64,000 nt of DNA from Clavelina lepadiformis (lineage: Eukaryota > Chordata > Ascidiacea > Aplousobranchia > Clavelinidae): positions 13,888,860-13,952,859 of the forward strand of contig NC_135244.1 in NCBI RefSeq assembly GCF_947623445.1. Reading direction: 5' to 3'. Below the pieces are notes generated by a model. The model was given only the letters and a program-made list of their open reading frames with translations, was not told the origin of the DNA and did not search any database. A program made the translations under genes and the position numbers. Positions 24,112 to 34,400 of the stretch are shown here, in pieces. The first letter of the stretch is position 1. The number at the start of each line of letters is the position of its first letter.

Positions 24112-24534
24112 CAATAACTGTCAAACTAGAAAATACTATGACTTAGTGCAAAGTTTTGGGGCTACTAATCTTATTCAACATGCAACAAGAGTAACAGAAG
24201 CATTCGCTGTATTGATTGACCATATTTATACAAATAATCAAAATCAGGATAGCTGTTACTCGGGAATCATATCACATGACTTATCAAACCATTTTCCTAT
24301 TTATGTTGCAATAAGAAAACACATTATACGACCAATCTTAGATAAACCAGCAATGCGACTAATAACTAAAAAATCTGTAAAGCAAAATAATGACTGAAAG
24401 AGATTATGTTTGTTTCAGACAAAAACATATTTCAAATATACAAAGAAGATAAAATATATATCAATGTCAAGAAATATAGTCTATGCTGTTTGATTAACTT
24501 TAAGTTGTGGTGGACTAAACTGAGAACTTCATCA

Positions 24535-26146
24535 ATGAGTTTAATAATGTTAAATCGTGTTTTCCATTGCAAACATTGTTGGAGGTTGAAAAGAAAGTTC
24601 TTTGCTGTTTATCAGCAGGTAAGTAAATAGTTTTTGTTGTAGTCGGCTTTGTGTTCTAGCCATAGTTGATAAAGTTAAGTAAAAAACGGGTTGATTTCTT
24701 TTATTTCCCAACAAAGTGACATGTTTGTTGAGGCATGATTTCCTTGCTCATCAGGTACCGTTCTCTAATTAAACGAAATGAGTCAAGCTAGCTGATCTGG
24801 ATTCACATAAATTCACATTTAAACTTGTTATCTGTAATCTTACGAATTTTGTTCAGTTTGGCACATTCCACAAAATGACATGATATAAAAGTTGCAGTGT
24901 TAGACTTCACAAAGTGTGAGTCACCTGTTCCAGGGGTTGCATACTTGTATCAACTGCCATAATTGTATGATTTAAATTCCCTTTTAAACTCATTCATAGA
25001 CTGCAGAGTATTTAGCACCACCATTACCGGAAACTATTGACGAAAGATTGAAAAAACATCGTCATATGATTGCACCAAAACTTGATGAAGTAATATCCCC
25101 TCAATTTAACCCTTATTACAATGCTGATAGACATCGTTCTAGACTAAGACGCCAACTGTGGGCAAAGTAAGGATTTTCAGCTTTTATCGTTGTTTTTGTG
25201 GAAGTGATAATTTGTTTTTCACAAAAGTAAATTGTTATTGTAGGCTAACATAGCTTTAAATACTTATTTCGAAAATAACTTTGGCTTTGGATAATCACAA
25301 TTTTGGGAAAATAGCATGGGATCTAAAATCCTTTTATAATCGTTGTTTGTTTTATTTGTAGTCAGTATCAGTTTAAATGATGTTTGTTGTTTACATGTAT
25401 AACTTTGAGTGGCATTGTTTTCTTCCTAGAATTTTTATGTGTTTGTGGAGGAGCTTCTTAGGCTGCCAAAATACACACTCTTAAGATGAATTTTTATAAC
25501 TTCACAGATATGGATCTAAGTCTGGTGTGGACACTTCCACCCTTTTTCCAAGCAAGGAAACCATCAGGCGTGAAACTGAGGCTGAAATTGAATGGTGGCC
25601 TACTTTGCAACAAATGCAAAATAACTTTAAAGAAGCTGAAGCATTAAAGCAGCAAAAAGAAACGGAGAGGTATAAGCAAAGTAATAGTCTTGTGTTGTAG
25701 TTAGCTTTTACACAGTCTCGAAGCAGTAAAATTCTAGGTTCAGTAAAATTTCTGTAAGTTTTGTTGCCGGTTATTTTTGGTTAAGTTTCATGTTATAGAC
25801 AACTTTATTTCCTGCGCAATGTGCCCTTGCTTGGAACCAGTAAAAGCCCTTTGTGTGATGTTGACCTTGTTCCATTTGTAGACAGGAGAAAATAGCAGAA
25901 AATATGGCAAAAATGCCCAAATGGATTGAGGAATATCACGCTGAACAAGAGAAAACAAAGCAAAAAGAATTGGAAGCTGCACAAAAGAAAACCATTGAAG
26001 TTCAACAGGCGCAAGAAAAGTTTGGTTTTGAAATACCTTCTCATCATCCAATGTTAAAGAAGTATATGGAAAATATTAGAGAAAAAGCACGAAAAGAGAA
26101 GAAAGCCGCGCAAAAACAAGCTTTTAAGGAAAGAAGAAAAGTATAA
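24535..26146 (+). CDS. GADD45GIP1: Mitochondrial large ribosomal subunit protein mL64 (GADD45GIP1/CRIF1 homologue)
   Basis: Mitoribosome-associated protein placed near the exit tunnel and needed for insertion of mitochondrially made OXPHOS subunits (family knowledge). Four exons: 24535-24618, 25000-25166, 25508-25669, 25882-26146, all with GT-AG introns and matching phases, give 225 aa; human has 222. The first 28 residues are basic and hydrophobic with no acidic residue (MSLIMLNRVFHCKHCWRLKR), as expected of a mitochondrial targeting peptide. The body keeps the family landmarks: YGSKSGV with a following LFPS, EWWPTLQQM, the near-invariant IAENMAKMP, and FGFEIPSHHPMLKKYM, ending in a Lys/Arg-rich coiled coil. 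An AATAAA near 26496 may be its polyadenylation signal. No paralogue or damage seen. Confidence 0.92.
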
Positions 26147-28255
26147 AGTTTAGATGGCTCAAAAAAAACGTTCTTATGAAACGTTAGTCTTCCTGTGGTG
26201 AAAGGAGTCGCTTTCAAAAGAATACATGCATTTATGCCTGTTTTACCTTTCTTAGATAATTAATTAATGAAAGCATTTTGAATGGCCTGATCCCCTGTTA
26301 ACGTACGATTTAGCTATCGTTTCTTTATGAGTTTCTGTAAAAAAATCCACCTTTACATATGTGACGTGTTTTAGCAAAACCTGGCTATGGCTTGGAAAAA
26401 ATTGAAAATCAAAGTGAAAGGAAATAATGCATCAGAGCTGTTTCTATTCTATTAGTTTTCTTGTCATTTTGAAAATGTAACATACTGTAGCACTAAATAA
26501 ACGATACAGGGCTCATTTAAGTTAATCATTGCTGTTGTGAATCCAGGAAACTAGAAGTGTTGGCTTTTTGTTGCACCCTATGATCACTGAATAGCGTTAT
26601 CAGTGTGTACATGTAACAAATATTAAATATCGGTACATCCTCACATGCGGGGTCTCACGCCCCAAGAATTATAGGACCGTTCGTTTGTCAAGTGATATTT
26701 AAAAGCTTTTTCGAATATCACACGATACACTTCTCCTGCACATCTTTTTTCCATTGCTTTTTTGCTGTTTTTAAAGACAACAGACAAAGAACCAGTTGAC
26801 CATGATTGACAAGTGATTACTCCATGAAGGGTAATAGAAACATTCCAATTACGTTTTACCAATATTACTTCACCAAGACATTAACCCTAAACGAAAATGG
26901 CTTCATGGTAATTGCACATACGGCATTCCACTCAAGACGGGTTTCCACTTTTGCATAAGTAGGACCTATATATAGGTAACTAATGTAGAGTTACTTCGCA
27001 GAGATCTTGATTGTTTGCATAAATGTAATAATTTTGTGTTAAAATCGATCGAAAAAGCAGCCTATGAAAGACGTGTTTTTTCATTACTGTTTTATTGGTC
27101 ATTGTTTGTGTTCTTGTATAAAGATGTCTTTATCTCATTTGTTGTTGAAATTATCCTATAATTTCTACAGACTACTGAGTAGGTATTTCAACATCGTTTG
27201 CTAGTCTTATCCTTTCGTTGATGCAACATTTTGTTGTAGGTTATAAATGCAATCTTGTATGCGTGCAATTGCGTAGGGTGGAATTCCGTGGTTGCAACGC
27301 CTTGGCCGCCAACAAATAATATGCAAATAAAGCGGCTGAAAATATGCCAAGGGCATTATAAATAACGTGTAGTCAAATAGTGAATCATTTTCAACATCGT
27401 GCCAAACTCACGTTCCTTGGGCCTGCAGTCTAACCTTTTTATTATTCCACGGCGTCAAACGTAATGTTTACCGTAGTTTTCGACTGAAACAGTACATGAA
27501 AAATTTTAGATCTGGGCTTCTATGTCCGGCGTCTAAGCCAAAATTTATACTTTAAGACTTAAAAAGTCCCCCAAAAGCACCACTTCTTTGGGACGCGTTT
27601 TGCCACGGGCGTGAAAATACAGCAAACATGCTTGAAAAAAAGAGGCAACATTAGAAAATGTGGCTTAAGATGTTATTTTGTAAAATTTTGCAATCAATAA
27701 TTTCAGGCCATTTTTCATTACTAATCGATGCTTAAAAAATGAAAATGTGATCCAAACGTCCATCAAGTCGAGCTTATTAACGTCTCTTCAGCCGCCTGCA
27801 AGTAGGCTATAACGTTCAGTATAAAGTCGTTGGGTCTTGGCTGAAACTACTAAAAATGAAACAGACAATTCTTATGACAAAATTGGACTTCCAACAATGG
27901 GCAAAATCTCAGTTCATTGGTGCGCCTCATGTGCTTTAATACGATGTTTGATCGTTTTTAAAAAGCATCAACAAACTGTTTATGTGACCTGTGTACGTAA
28001 ATTACTGTTTAAGTTATCACCTGATCATATTTTTTCATCCAGATCATCACACTTTTTCTTTATTAATAAAATTTATTGATGAAAGATCGACAAGTTATAA
28101 AACACCAAAGTTAATCAAAAATAATCGTCTAGCTGAATTAATTATAGCTTACATATAATATTGGATTCTGGATTTGTTTTACAACACAATAAACTTCTTT
28201 GTCACAACCTCCAAAGGTTGCATTCATTATTATCGAAACCCGACAAATGTTTTTA
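26147..28255. other. Intergenic region downstream of mL64
   Basis: It holds the mL64 3' UTR and, near 28055-28080, AATAAA motifs in minus orientation that could end the small membrane-protein transcript. Two short ORFs (26641-26862 minus, 27837-28079 plus) match nothing I recognise and lack convincing splice context. Nothing else seen. Confidence 0.4.
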
Positions 28256-28519
28256 TTAAAATACGTCACAAGTATCTGGTTTTCCTGTAGCCAAAAACGG
28301 GTTGGGAATCAGTTTCGTAGAATTAATTTTCGGGTTTTCAAGGATGGCATTTCTTTCCAGGTCGTGAAAAAAGGCTGCGTTTATGGTTAACTTCTTTTTC
28401 TTTTCGTCAAAGAAGCGGCGAAAAATTCGCAGGAGAAACAACAGAGAAATCAACACCAGAAAGAGCACACCTGAGGCTGAAGCACCTGCCCATATCGCAC
28501 CGTCAGAAGCAAGATTCAT
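28256..28519 (-). CDS. Candidate small single-pass membrane protein, unknown function
   Basis: I do not recognise this protein. The ORF would give 87 aa. I chose the ATG at 28519 because it sits in ACCATGA context; an in-frame start further upstream would add 14 residues. Residues about 6-30 are a single hydrophobic segment (GVLFLVLISLLFLLRIF) followed at once by RRFFDEKKKK, a strong positive-inside signal, so the N-terminus should face the lumen or outside. There is no separate cleavable signal. The remaining ~45 residues are polar (FFHDLERNAILENP). It lies head-to-head with the TNF-receptor-like gene, their ATGs about 0.9 kb apart. It could be a last exon of a larger gene, since a TTTTTTCAATAAAAACAG acceptor-like tract precedes it, or a chance ORF. 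Confidence 0.35.
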   Translation of the reverse strand: MNLASDGAIWAGASASGVLFLVLISLLFLLRIFRRFFDEKKKKLTINAAFFHDLERNAILENPKINSTKLIPNPFLATGKPDTCDVF

Positions 28520-29412
28520 GGTGCCTGTCGATTGGACGCTGTTTTTATTGAAAAAAACCAAAATTTTGCGTCAAAACTCTTCATGCATAAAGAACTTACA
28601 TTGTTAAGTTTAAATATTTTTCAAAGCTAGCCGGTTCTAGTAATTAATAGGTTAACCATTAACCATTAACCTCTTGCGTTTTTAACAACACATTTTAACG
28701 TTTACACAAAGACATATAACTTATAGATATAGCTCACGCATTTTGTGTAAAGTAAAGGTAGCTATGATAAATTAAACACAATAATCCTTTCTGTAAAAGG
28801 AGTCTGTTTTTTCTCCTTATACCTGATAAAATAACTTGTTGGCGAGTTTACTGTAGCATAAAATTCATTGGAAGTATTTTGCAACATTTTTCAAATATCA
28901 TGTTGAATCTACCCACGCAAATTTCTGGTGGTCTGTGCTACTCAGCTATTGTTAGGTGGCAAGCCCTGTCAGTTTAAAAGACTTATAGAAGTAAAATATG
29001 TTAGCTTTTGGTCTGCATGATTGCGTAGCGAGGTGTGTTGTACTCAACTGAATAATTCATGTCGTCTCACAAGAACACAGATCGTATTGCACAATTTTCA
29101 TACAGGTATGGAAGGAAAGAAGTGTAATCGTTGTTATTTTCCATTCGTAAAAATACATGAGACATTCGATACCAGACAACCAAACGCTGAACAACTTTCA
29201 GCAAAGCAAATGTGCGTATCACTCAATAACATTTCACCGAAGAAAATCTCCCGAGGGTATTCCCCATTTTTTGCTTACGTGGGTGGTTGACCGGATGGAT
29301 ATTTTTGCCGTTTCGTCAGCTTAAGGATCGAGAAATTTCTAGAAGGGGAATTAGTCGTCTCAAAGTTATTTCGAAAGCGTTGCGTAATTTTCGTCCCAGC
29401 CCGTTCGTTATA
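28520..29412. other. Spacer between head-to-head candidate genes
   Basis: The 0.9-kb interval separates the minus-strand small membrane ORF from the plus-strand receptor-like gene and would hold both promoters. A short imperfect repeat of TTAACCATTAACC occurs near 28652-28670. The in-frame extension 29287-29412 upstream of the receptor gene has no ATG and is probably 5' UTR. No TATA box or other site could be assigned. Confidence 0.35.
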
Positions 29413-30354
29413 ATGGCATATAAAGAGTTAAGTCTTCTCGTGTTCATTTTGCTTGGGGTCATTCTTACCAGCAAAGCTGACAGGAGCGAAACAGGAAGAA
29501 AATCTTCACTTTCGGAAAAAATTAACTTATTAGCGAAAAACAAGAAAAACGAAAAAACCCAAAACAATACTGTAGGAAGGAAGTTGAATTCAAAAATGTC
29601 CAGCCGAAAAGAAATGATGGCTGACATTGCCTCAGCTGTAGTCAGAAAAGCTTTTCAGGCAAAGGCCAAGCAAGATTATGCGTGTCCCCCTGAACAGTAT
29701 TATGATGGTGGAACGGGGAAATGTGAGGACTGCGAAGCTCTCTGCAAGAAATTTAGCCCAAAAATGTGTCGTGTTAACTGCCCTGCCACCTACACCGCCG
29801 TCAAGTACCATATACCAGATGTGGTAGAGCATGTAGACAGGCTTGAAGACAAATACAGCAAATCCGAAAACCAAATACTTGCCATTGAAAACTCGAACCA
29901 GCAAACTTTGAGGCGATTTGATGAAATGAAAAGGAATGGCGACGAATTGGAAAATAAAATCGAAACCCTGAAAATAGTGTTGATAGTGGTTTCAGCGGCT
30001 CTGGCGGTGCTGATTTTGTTTTTGGCTATTTGGTTAATTTGCCGATGTCTAAGAGCCAAGAAGAAACCTGGAAAGGAAGGTCAACATCCAACTTCCCCAC
30101 CTTCCTACACCACTGAATCCAGTAAATCCATCGATTCTTTGCCGGACAACCCCAACACAAAAAGCTCAAATGAATTCACAAAGGATGAAACCACCCCCCT
30201 AAATATATCGTTTCCATGTATCCAGGAAACGCAAGAAATAAGAAAAGACCCCATTATTACGAGTCCGGTCAATGATGACAGTTTTACCGTTGTTACTTCA
30301 GGACCCCAGCCTTATACACAAGCTGCATGCAATGATACTCAACCTAAAACCTGA
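29413..30354 (+). CDS. TNF-receptor-like type I membrane protein with one BCMA/TACI-like cysteine-rich domain
   Basis: Single-exon gene, 313 aa from the only suitable in-frame ATG. Residues 1-22 form a signal peptide (YKELSLLVFILLGVIL). A basic, polar segment with an N-glycosylation site (NNT, 51-53) follows. One cysteine-rich domain spans Cys91-Cys123, spaced C-x12-C-x2-C-x3-C-x7-C-x3-C; human BCMA has 12-2-3-8-3, and both share Y-[YF]-D after the first Cys. The Leu of the BAFF/APRIL-contacting D-x-L motif is missing (DGG here). Residues about 134-186 look like a coiled-coil stalk, then a transmembrane helix (about 187-209) and a ~100-residue tail with PPSY (229-232), a possible WW-domain ligand. 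No death domain and no clear TRAF site. Ligand unknown; TNFR membership is inferred from cysteine spacing and topology. AATAAA at about 30766 may end the transcript. Confidence 0.75.
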   Translation: MAYKELSLLVFILLGVILTSKADRSETGRKSSLSEKINLLAKNKKNEKTQNNTVGRKLNSKMSSRKEMMADIASAVVRKAFQAKAKQDYACPPEQYYDGGTGKCEDCEALCKKFSPKMCRVNCPATYTAVKYHIPDVVEHVDRLEDKYSKSENQILAIENSNQQTLRRFDEMKRNGDELENKIETLKIVLIVVSAALAVLILFLAIWLICRCLRAKKKPGKEGQHPTSPPSYTTESSKSIDSLPDNPNTKSSNEFTKDETTPLNISFPCIQETQEIRKDPIITSPVNDDSFTVVTSGPQPYTQAACNDTQPKT

Positions 30355-31489
30355 TCTCGATACCGTAAAACATGTTGCAACTGTACCGTTGTCTAAAAGT
30401 GAAGCATCGTGCACCACCGTTCGTATTTAAATGCTTGCCTTATTTCACTGCATGTCTATTATATCGATGCTTGATAGGCTACTAAGTAAGTTTGCCATTT
30501 CGGTTTTGAGTCATACAAGCTGCCGTGGTGGCTACTACTGTTAATCGTTTAAAAATTTGATATAAGTTAATCGTTTAGTAATAACCTTAAATACATCATT
30601 AATAGTAAAGTAGTAACTTAGTAGTTGCAAATGGCATTATGCGATGCTTTTGGATTTGCTCAAATGTTGTTATATTCATAATTATGTCATATTCACCAGC
30701 TGTTTACTTTTGTGTATTTTACATTTCTAAATTATGTTGCTTTTTGTATCGTTAAAACTTCAAGCTAATAAAAACCTGGAAAAAAACTTATTATTGGTGA
30801 TTTTCAAAAGGGCTTTTCATTTTCGGTAATGTTATTTTGGGCACCTTGCGGGGAAACCCCTGGCCTCTACCTATCCTTTCTGCTGGCTAATTGCTTAGGT
30901 CGACAATCAGACTCCGATTGCTGCGTTATTTTTAAGCACTGATACAGTTCACGGAACGGTTTGATTTACTTTTTATATCAACACAATACATCAAGATATG
31001 GCGTTGAGTCATCATCTTTACATAATTCACCAAAATTATGTGATGTTCTTTGCACGTAAAATAAAACCTTCAATGCATATTGCCGTGAAATTACAGGGAA
31101 TAAAACTTGGCAAATGAATTACTTCACTGCCAAATAGTATGTTACAAGCGCACGCATAAAGCATCGAACTTGGAACATACGCGACATAAGATTGCACCAA
31201 GCATTGTTTTTATTTCGTAAGCGTATACCAGATACAGCTGGTATTCAGAACCAACTACATTTGTTGGGTCGAATTTCCATTCCAAGTTGCTGTTTCATCG
31301 TCGTCTTTTCCAATATCACCGAGGCGATGCATGTTCCCTTCTCTCTTCGTTGTTTTCCCACCGACGTCGCGCCGTCTCAGACGTGACTCGCTTCAAACAC
31401 ACAAAATTCGATAAGGTTGAAAACCCCAGGCACTTTTAAATGTCCAAAGTGATAATGAGCAAGATTTTATCTTATTGGATCACTTTAAC
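30355..31489. other. Convergent spacer between the TNFR-like gene and UBXN4
   Basis: It contains the 3' UTR of the receptor-like gene (polyadenylation signal about 30766) and presumably the UBXN4 3' UTR. The plus ORF at 31192-31386 shows no recognisable motif. Nothing else seen. Confidence 0.45.
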
Positions 31490-34400
31490 CTACTTGGAGT
31501 TGGACGTTGTTGTACTGCTGTCGGGTTGCTCTTGGGCGACAGGATTGGGGTTTCGCGGAGGGTTGGATGCGGTAAAAAAATTCCAAACTGAAGCCAATAA
31601 TTTGAACGGGAAGGCAATAATAAACATAAAAATGGCTAATAGTTTATCAAGGCCGCCTTTTTCCACTTTGGAAACCTAAACAAATTATTATCACACGGTT
31701 AGAACTAGAACGAAGCTCATGTTTGCTAATCTGAAGCTATAAGTCTTCATAAGTTCTTAATTTGAACTTGATATTAAACTTAACTTAAACATTAAAAATC
31801 GAATTTTTCCTTGTAGCATTCTTCAAGTACCTTAGGTCGTACAGAGAGGGAGGCGCTTGGCACCAACTCAAGATCAGCAAGTGAACGTTTTTCGTCTTCG
31901 GTTTGAAATACGCGATGTGGAATTATAATGCCAAGTTGAAAAGACTGTGGAAGGCATACGGGCTGTGCTTGTAAATCATCCATGCATGAACGCAGGGTGG
32001 CATCACGTGAATACTGTCGCGTGACTGTCGAACCATCGGGAAGGCGATACTGCGATAACAACAAATTTAACTTACTGTGGCAATGGACCAGCAAAGCAAC
32101 TGATATTAATTCTAAGTAGCTTACTTAGTACTATGATGGAACAAATTTTGGAGAGATAATCACATGGCAAATACTGGATTGTCATGTTTACCTGAATTCT
32201 TGAAAATTTCTCTCGCTCTCTTTTGACTCTCTGTGCCTCCTCACTTACGTCCGCGTCTCTCTTTAATCTTTTCAATTCCATTTCAGCTTGTCTTGCATCT
32301 TGTTCTTTCTTGAACTTCAGGCTTTTCTCCGCTCGATCACGAGCAATTTGTTCCCGGACACGTTCGAGAGCTTCCCTTATTAAAAGAACAAAAACTTTGA
32401 AGTACAGGCAAGAAAAATACAGTCTATGTCAAGATAATAAAATTATACAAACATTTTGTAATAAGGAAAACAACAAAAACGCGAAATTAAGAAATCTTTT
32501 TCCTCCAAGCATTATCCTACTTTAACCCAAAATACTTTTCTAATAATTTCTCCTTTTTTCTTTCTTCTGCCTCCTTTTTTCTTTTTAATTCTTCTTGTTT
32601 CTCTTTCATAGATTGCATCTGTTTGCCGAGTGTTCTCCTTTCAATTTCTTGCTTACGGGTCAACTTACAACATGGCAAAATATGTTAGCTGAATTACAAT
32701 GAACTTAGTTTGTAGACTTTTAACCACTTACCTCTTCTGATTGTTTGTGTTTTTCAATTCGCCGTTGATTCATTTTCTCCTGAAGCCTTGCTGCCTCTTT
32801 CGCCTTGTTATTACTGCCATCTTGTGGGGTAGTTGATGTTGACAATACATCTCTGTAAATCGATAATATCCAAATACAATGCACTTGTATTTCAAGTCAA
32901 AAATGCAATTGAGAAAAAAATAAAAACTGCTATTGAGAAAAAAGCTGATATGAGCCCAAACTGAAGAGATTCGCTGAATATCGTCTTTGTGAAATATTCG
33001 GGCGAACACGAATAGTTACAATAGCGAACCCGAAAACAACATTACTTACAAATTTACTGAATTTGGTAAAAAAAATAGGATCTAGTTTCCCGACAAAGCT
33101 AAAATAGAAGCAGCATTACTTACAATGAAGGTCATTATTCGAACGATTTTGCTTTTTCTATCATTTTTTAAATACTATTTTTTGAAACAAAGTAATTTGT
33201 TTATCGATTATGTCATGTTACAAACAAAAATTGACAACTTTGGATGAAATTTCATTGTTTTGTTCTAATTTGATTAGATCTGGGATTCGTTCGTTTCGAT
33301 CTATACGATATTCGTGTTGGAATAATCTTCCCCGCAGCACATCCCTACTAAGAGGGATACCAAAGAAACAAATTCTATAAAATAAAGACGCAAAGCAGTC
33401 TGCATTATGTCGAAAAACATGCGACTACAGCAAAAAGATTATTGACCCAATGTTTTTATCATGTGCCATCATTGAATGGGTCTCTAAATTTATCCCTGCA
33501 AATAATGACTGGCAACAGTATCGCGGAATTATCACAACAGATCGAGTGTTATTTATCTAATTCCACAACAAATTTAAGAAATCAGGATAACTAGAATAAT
33601 TATCTTTAGTAGTTAAAATGTGTAGAAGTGATTAATAATATTGCAACCACCGTACCAGTCTTATAATAAGAAACCTAGCAACAGCTAAATGCAAAATGGT
33701 TATGATGCCGCATACAAAAATGTTAACTTAAGCTGTAACTTAACTGTAACAAATGTACATGGATAAAAACGACAAACCAATGTTAGGAAAAAATCTGGGT
33801 TGTAAAACACAATTTTGTGCTCAGTAAGTACCTAGTATCTTCCAATGACTTTTCCTTTTCCACAACTGAAGTAGTTTCCACTCTAACAACATCATCTTCA
33901 TCTGAAAATGCTGCAGATTGATAATTACATACCAGGTTTTAGAGAAAATCATAGGCCTCAATATTACAAAAGATAAAACCTTGTTGTGTGTACAATTAAC
34001 AATCTAATGATTTATTTAACCTGCTTGTTCAGGCTTAGAAGTTGATTGAGTTGACATGTTGTCATTTAGAACAGTAACCTGCTGTGATGTTGATGGTAAA
34101 TCATCAGATGGTGCAACTGGTTTATCAGCAGATCTCGCCTATTGTAATAAGTTTGAAAGAAGCTGAATAGTTTGACTGCGCCTATAAAATTCAAAGCCTA
34201 CCAAATTGATGCTATTAAAATGTAAATCTATGAGATTTTGTAAAAACTAAAAGCAACATGCCACTAAAATTAAGTGGGAATGTGATAAAGGTATCTGCCT
34301 ACAATTAAAATACTGTTGCTTTTTACTGATAAAGGCTACAAAAAGGACTTACTTTCAATACATTCTTGATTTCCTTTTGCAAATCATCTGCAGCATGAAG

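Larger units (their letters stand above)
22650..24400 (+). mobile_element. LINE remnant: apurinic-type endonuclease domain (CR1/L2-like), split by a later insertion
   Basis: Two blocks read as the endonuclease of a non-LTR retrotransposon. The block at 22656-22884 has HFEIRSLNKNLDKL and GLICVSETKL, including the catalytic Glu of the SET motif. The block at about 23735-24397 has GGVAIYIHKSLNHQ, IGVVYRHPL, a decayed DFN motif and HIYTNNQNQ...SDHFP-like text. A Tigger-like element interrupts them at 22885-23730. Stops flank the DFN motif and no reverse transcriptase follows, so the copy is dead and 3'-truncated. The CR1/L2 placement is inferred from motif wording only. Confidence 0.75.
19075..24534. 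other. Transposon-rich intergenic region between divergent NAGLU and mL64 genes
   Basis: Besides the elements listed separately (TIR family near 20215-20480 and 21203-21979, hAT fragment near 20820, LINE remnant with inserted Tigger-like element), 19075-20200 is AT-rich with nothing recognised. An extra terminus of the TIR family, TAGACCCTTTCCGAGTTA, starts at 22140. No host exon was recognised. Confidence 0.5.

Noticed and set aside
26641-26862. 73-codon minus ORF as a gene
   Set aside because: It reads plausibly (AGEVYRVIFEKAFKYHL) but has no recognisable family, no clear acceptor or donor and no neighbouring exon.
28383-28607. Plus-strand ORF opposite the small membrane protein
   Set aside because: It is Lys/Arg-rich antisense of the hydrophobic minus frame, with no homology or start context.
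29316-30059. Minus-strand ORFs within the TNFR-like gene
   Set aside because: Three overlapping antisense frames mirror the coding bias of the 313-aa plus-strand gene and have no motifs.
31792-32049. UBXN4 ending directly after the UBX domain as the main product
   Set aside because: A canonical donor at 31830 joins in phase to an exon coding the conserved hydrophobic anchor, so the longer form is the better primary model.
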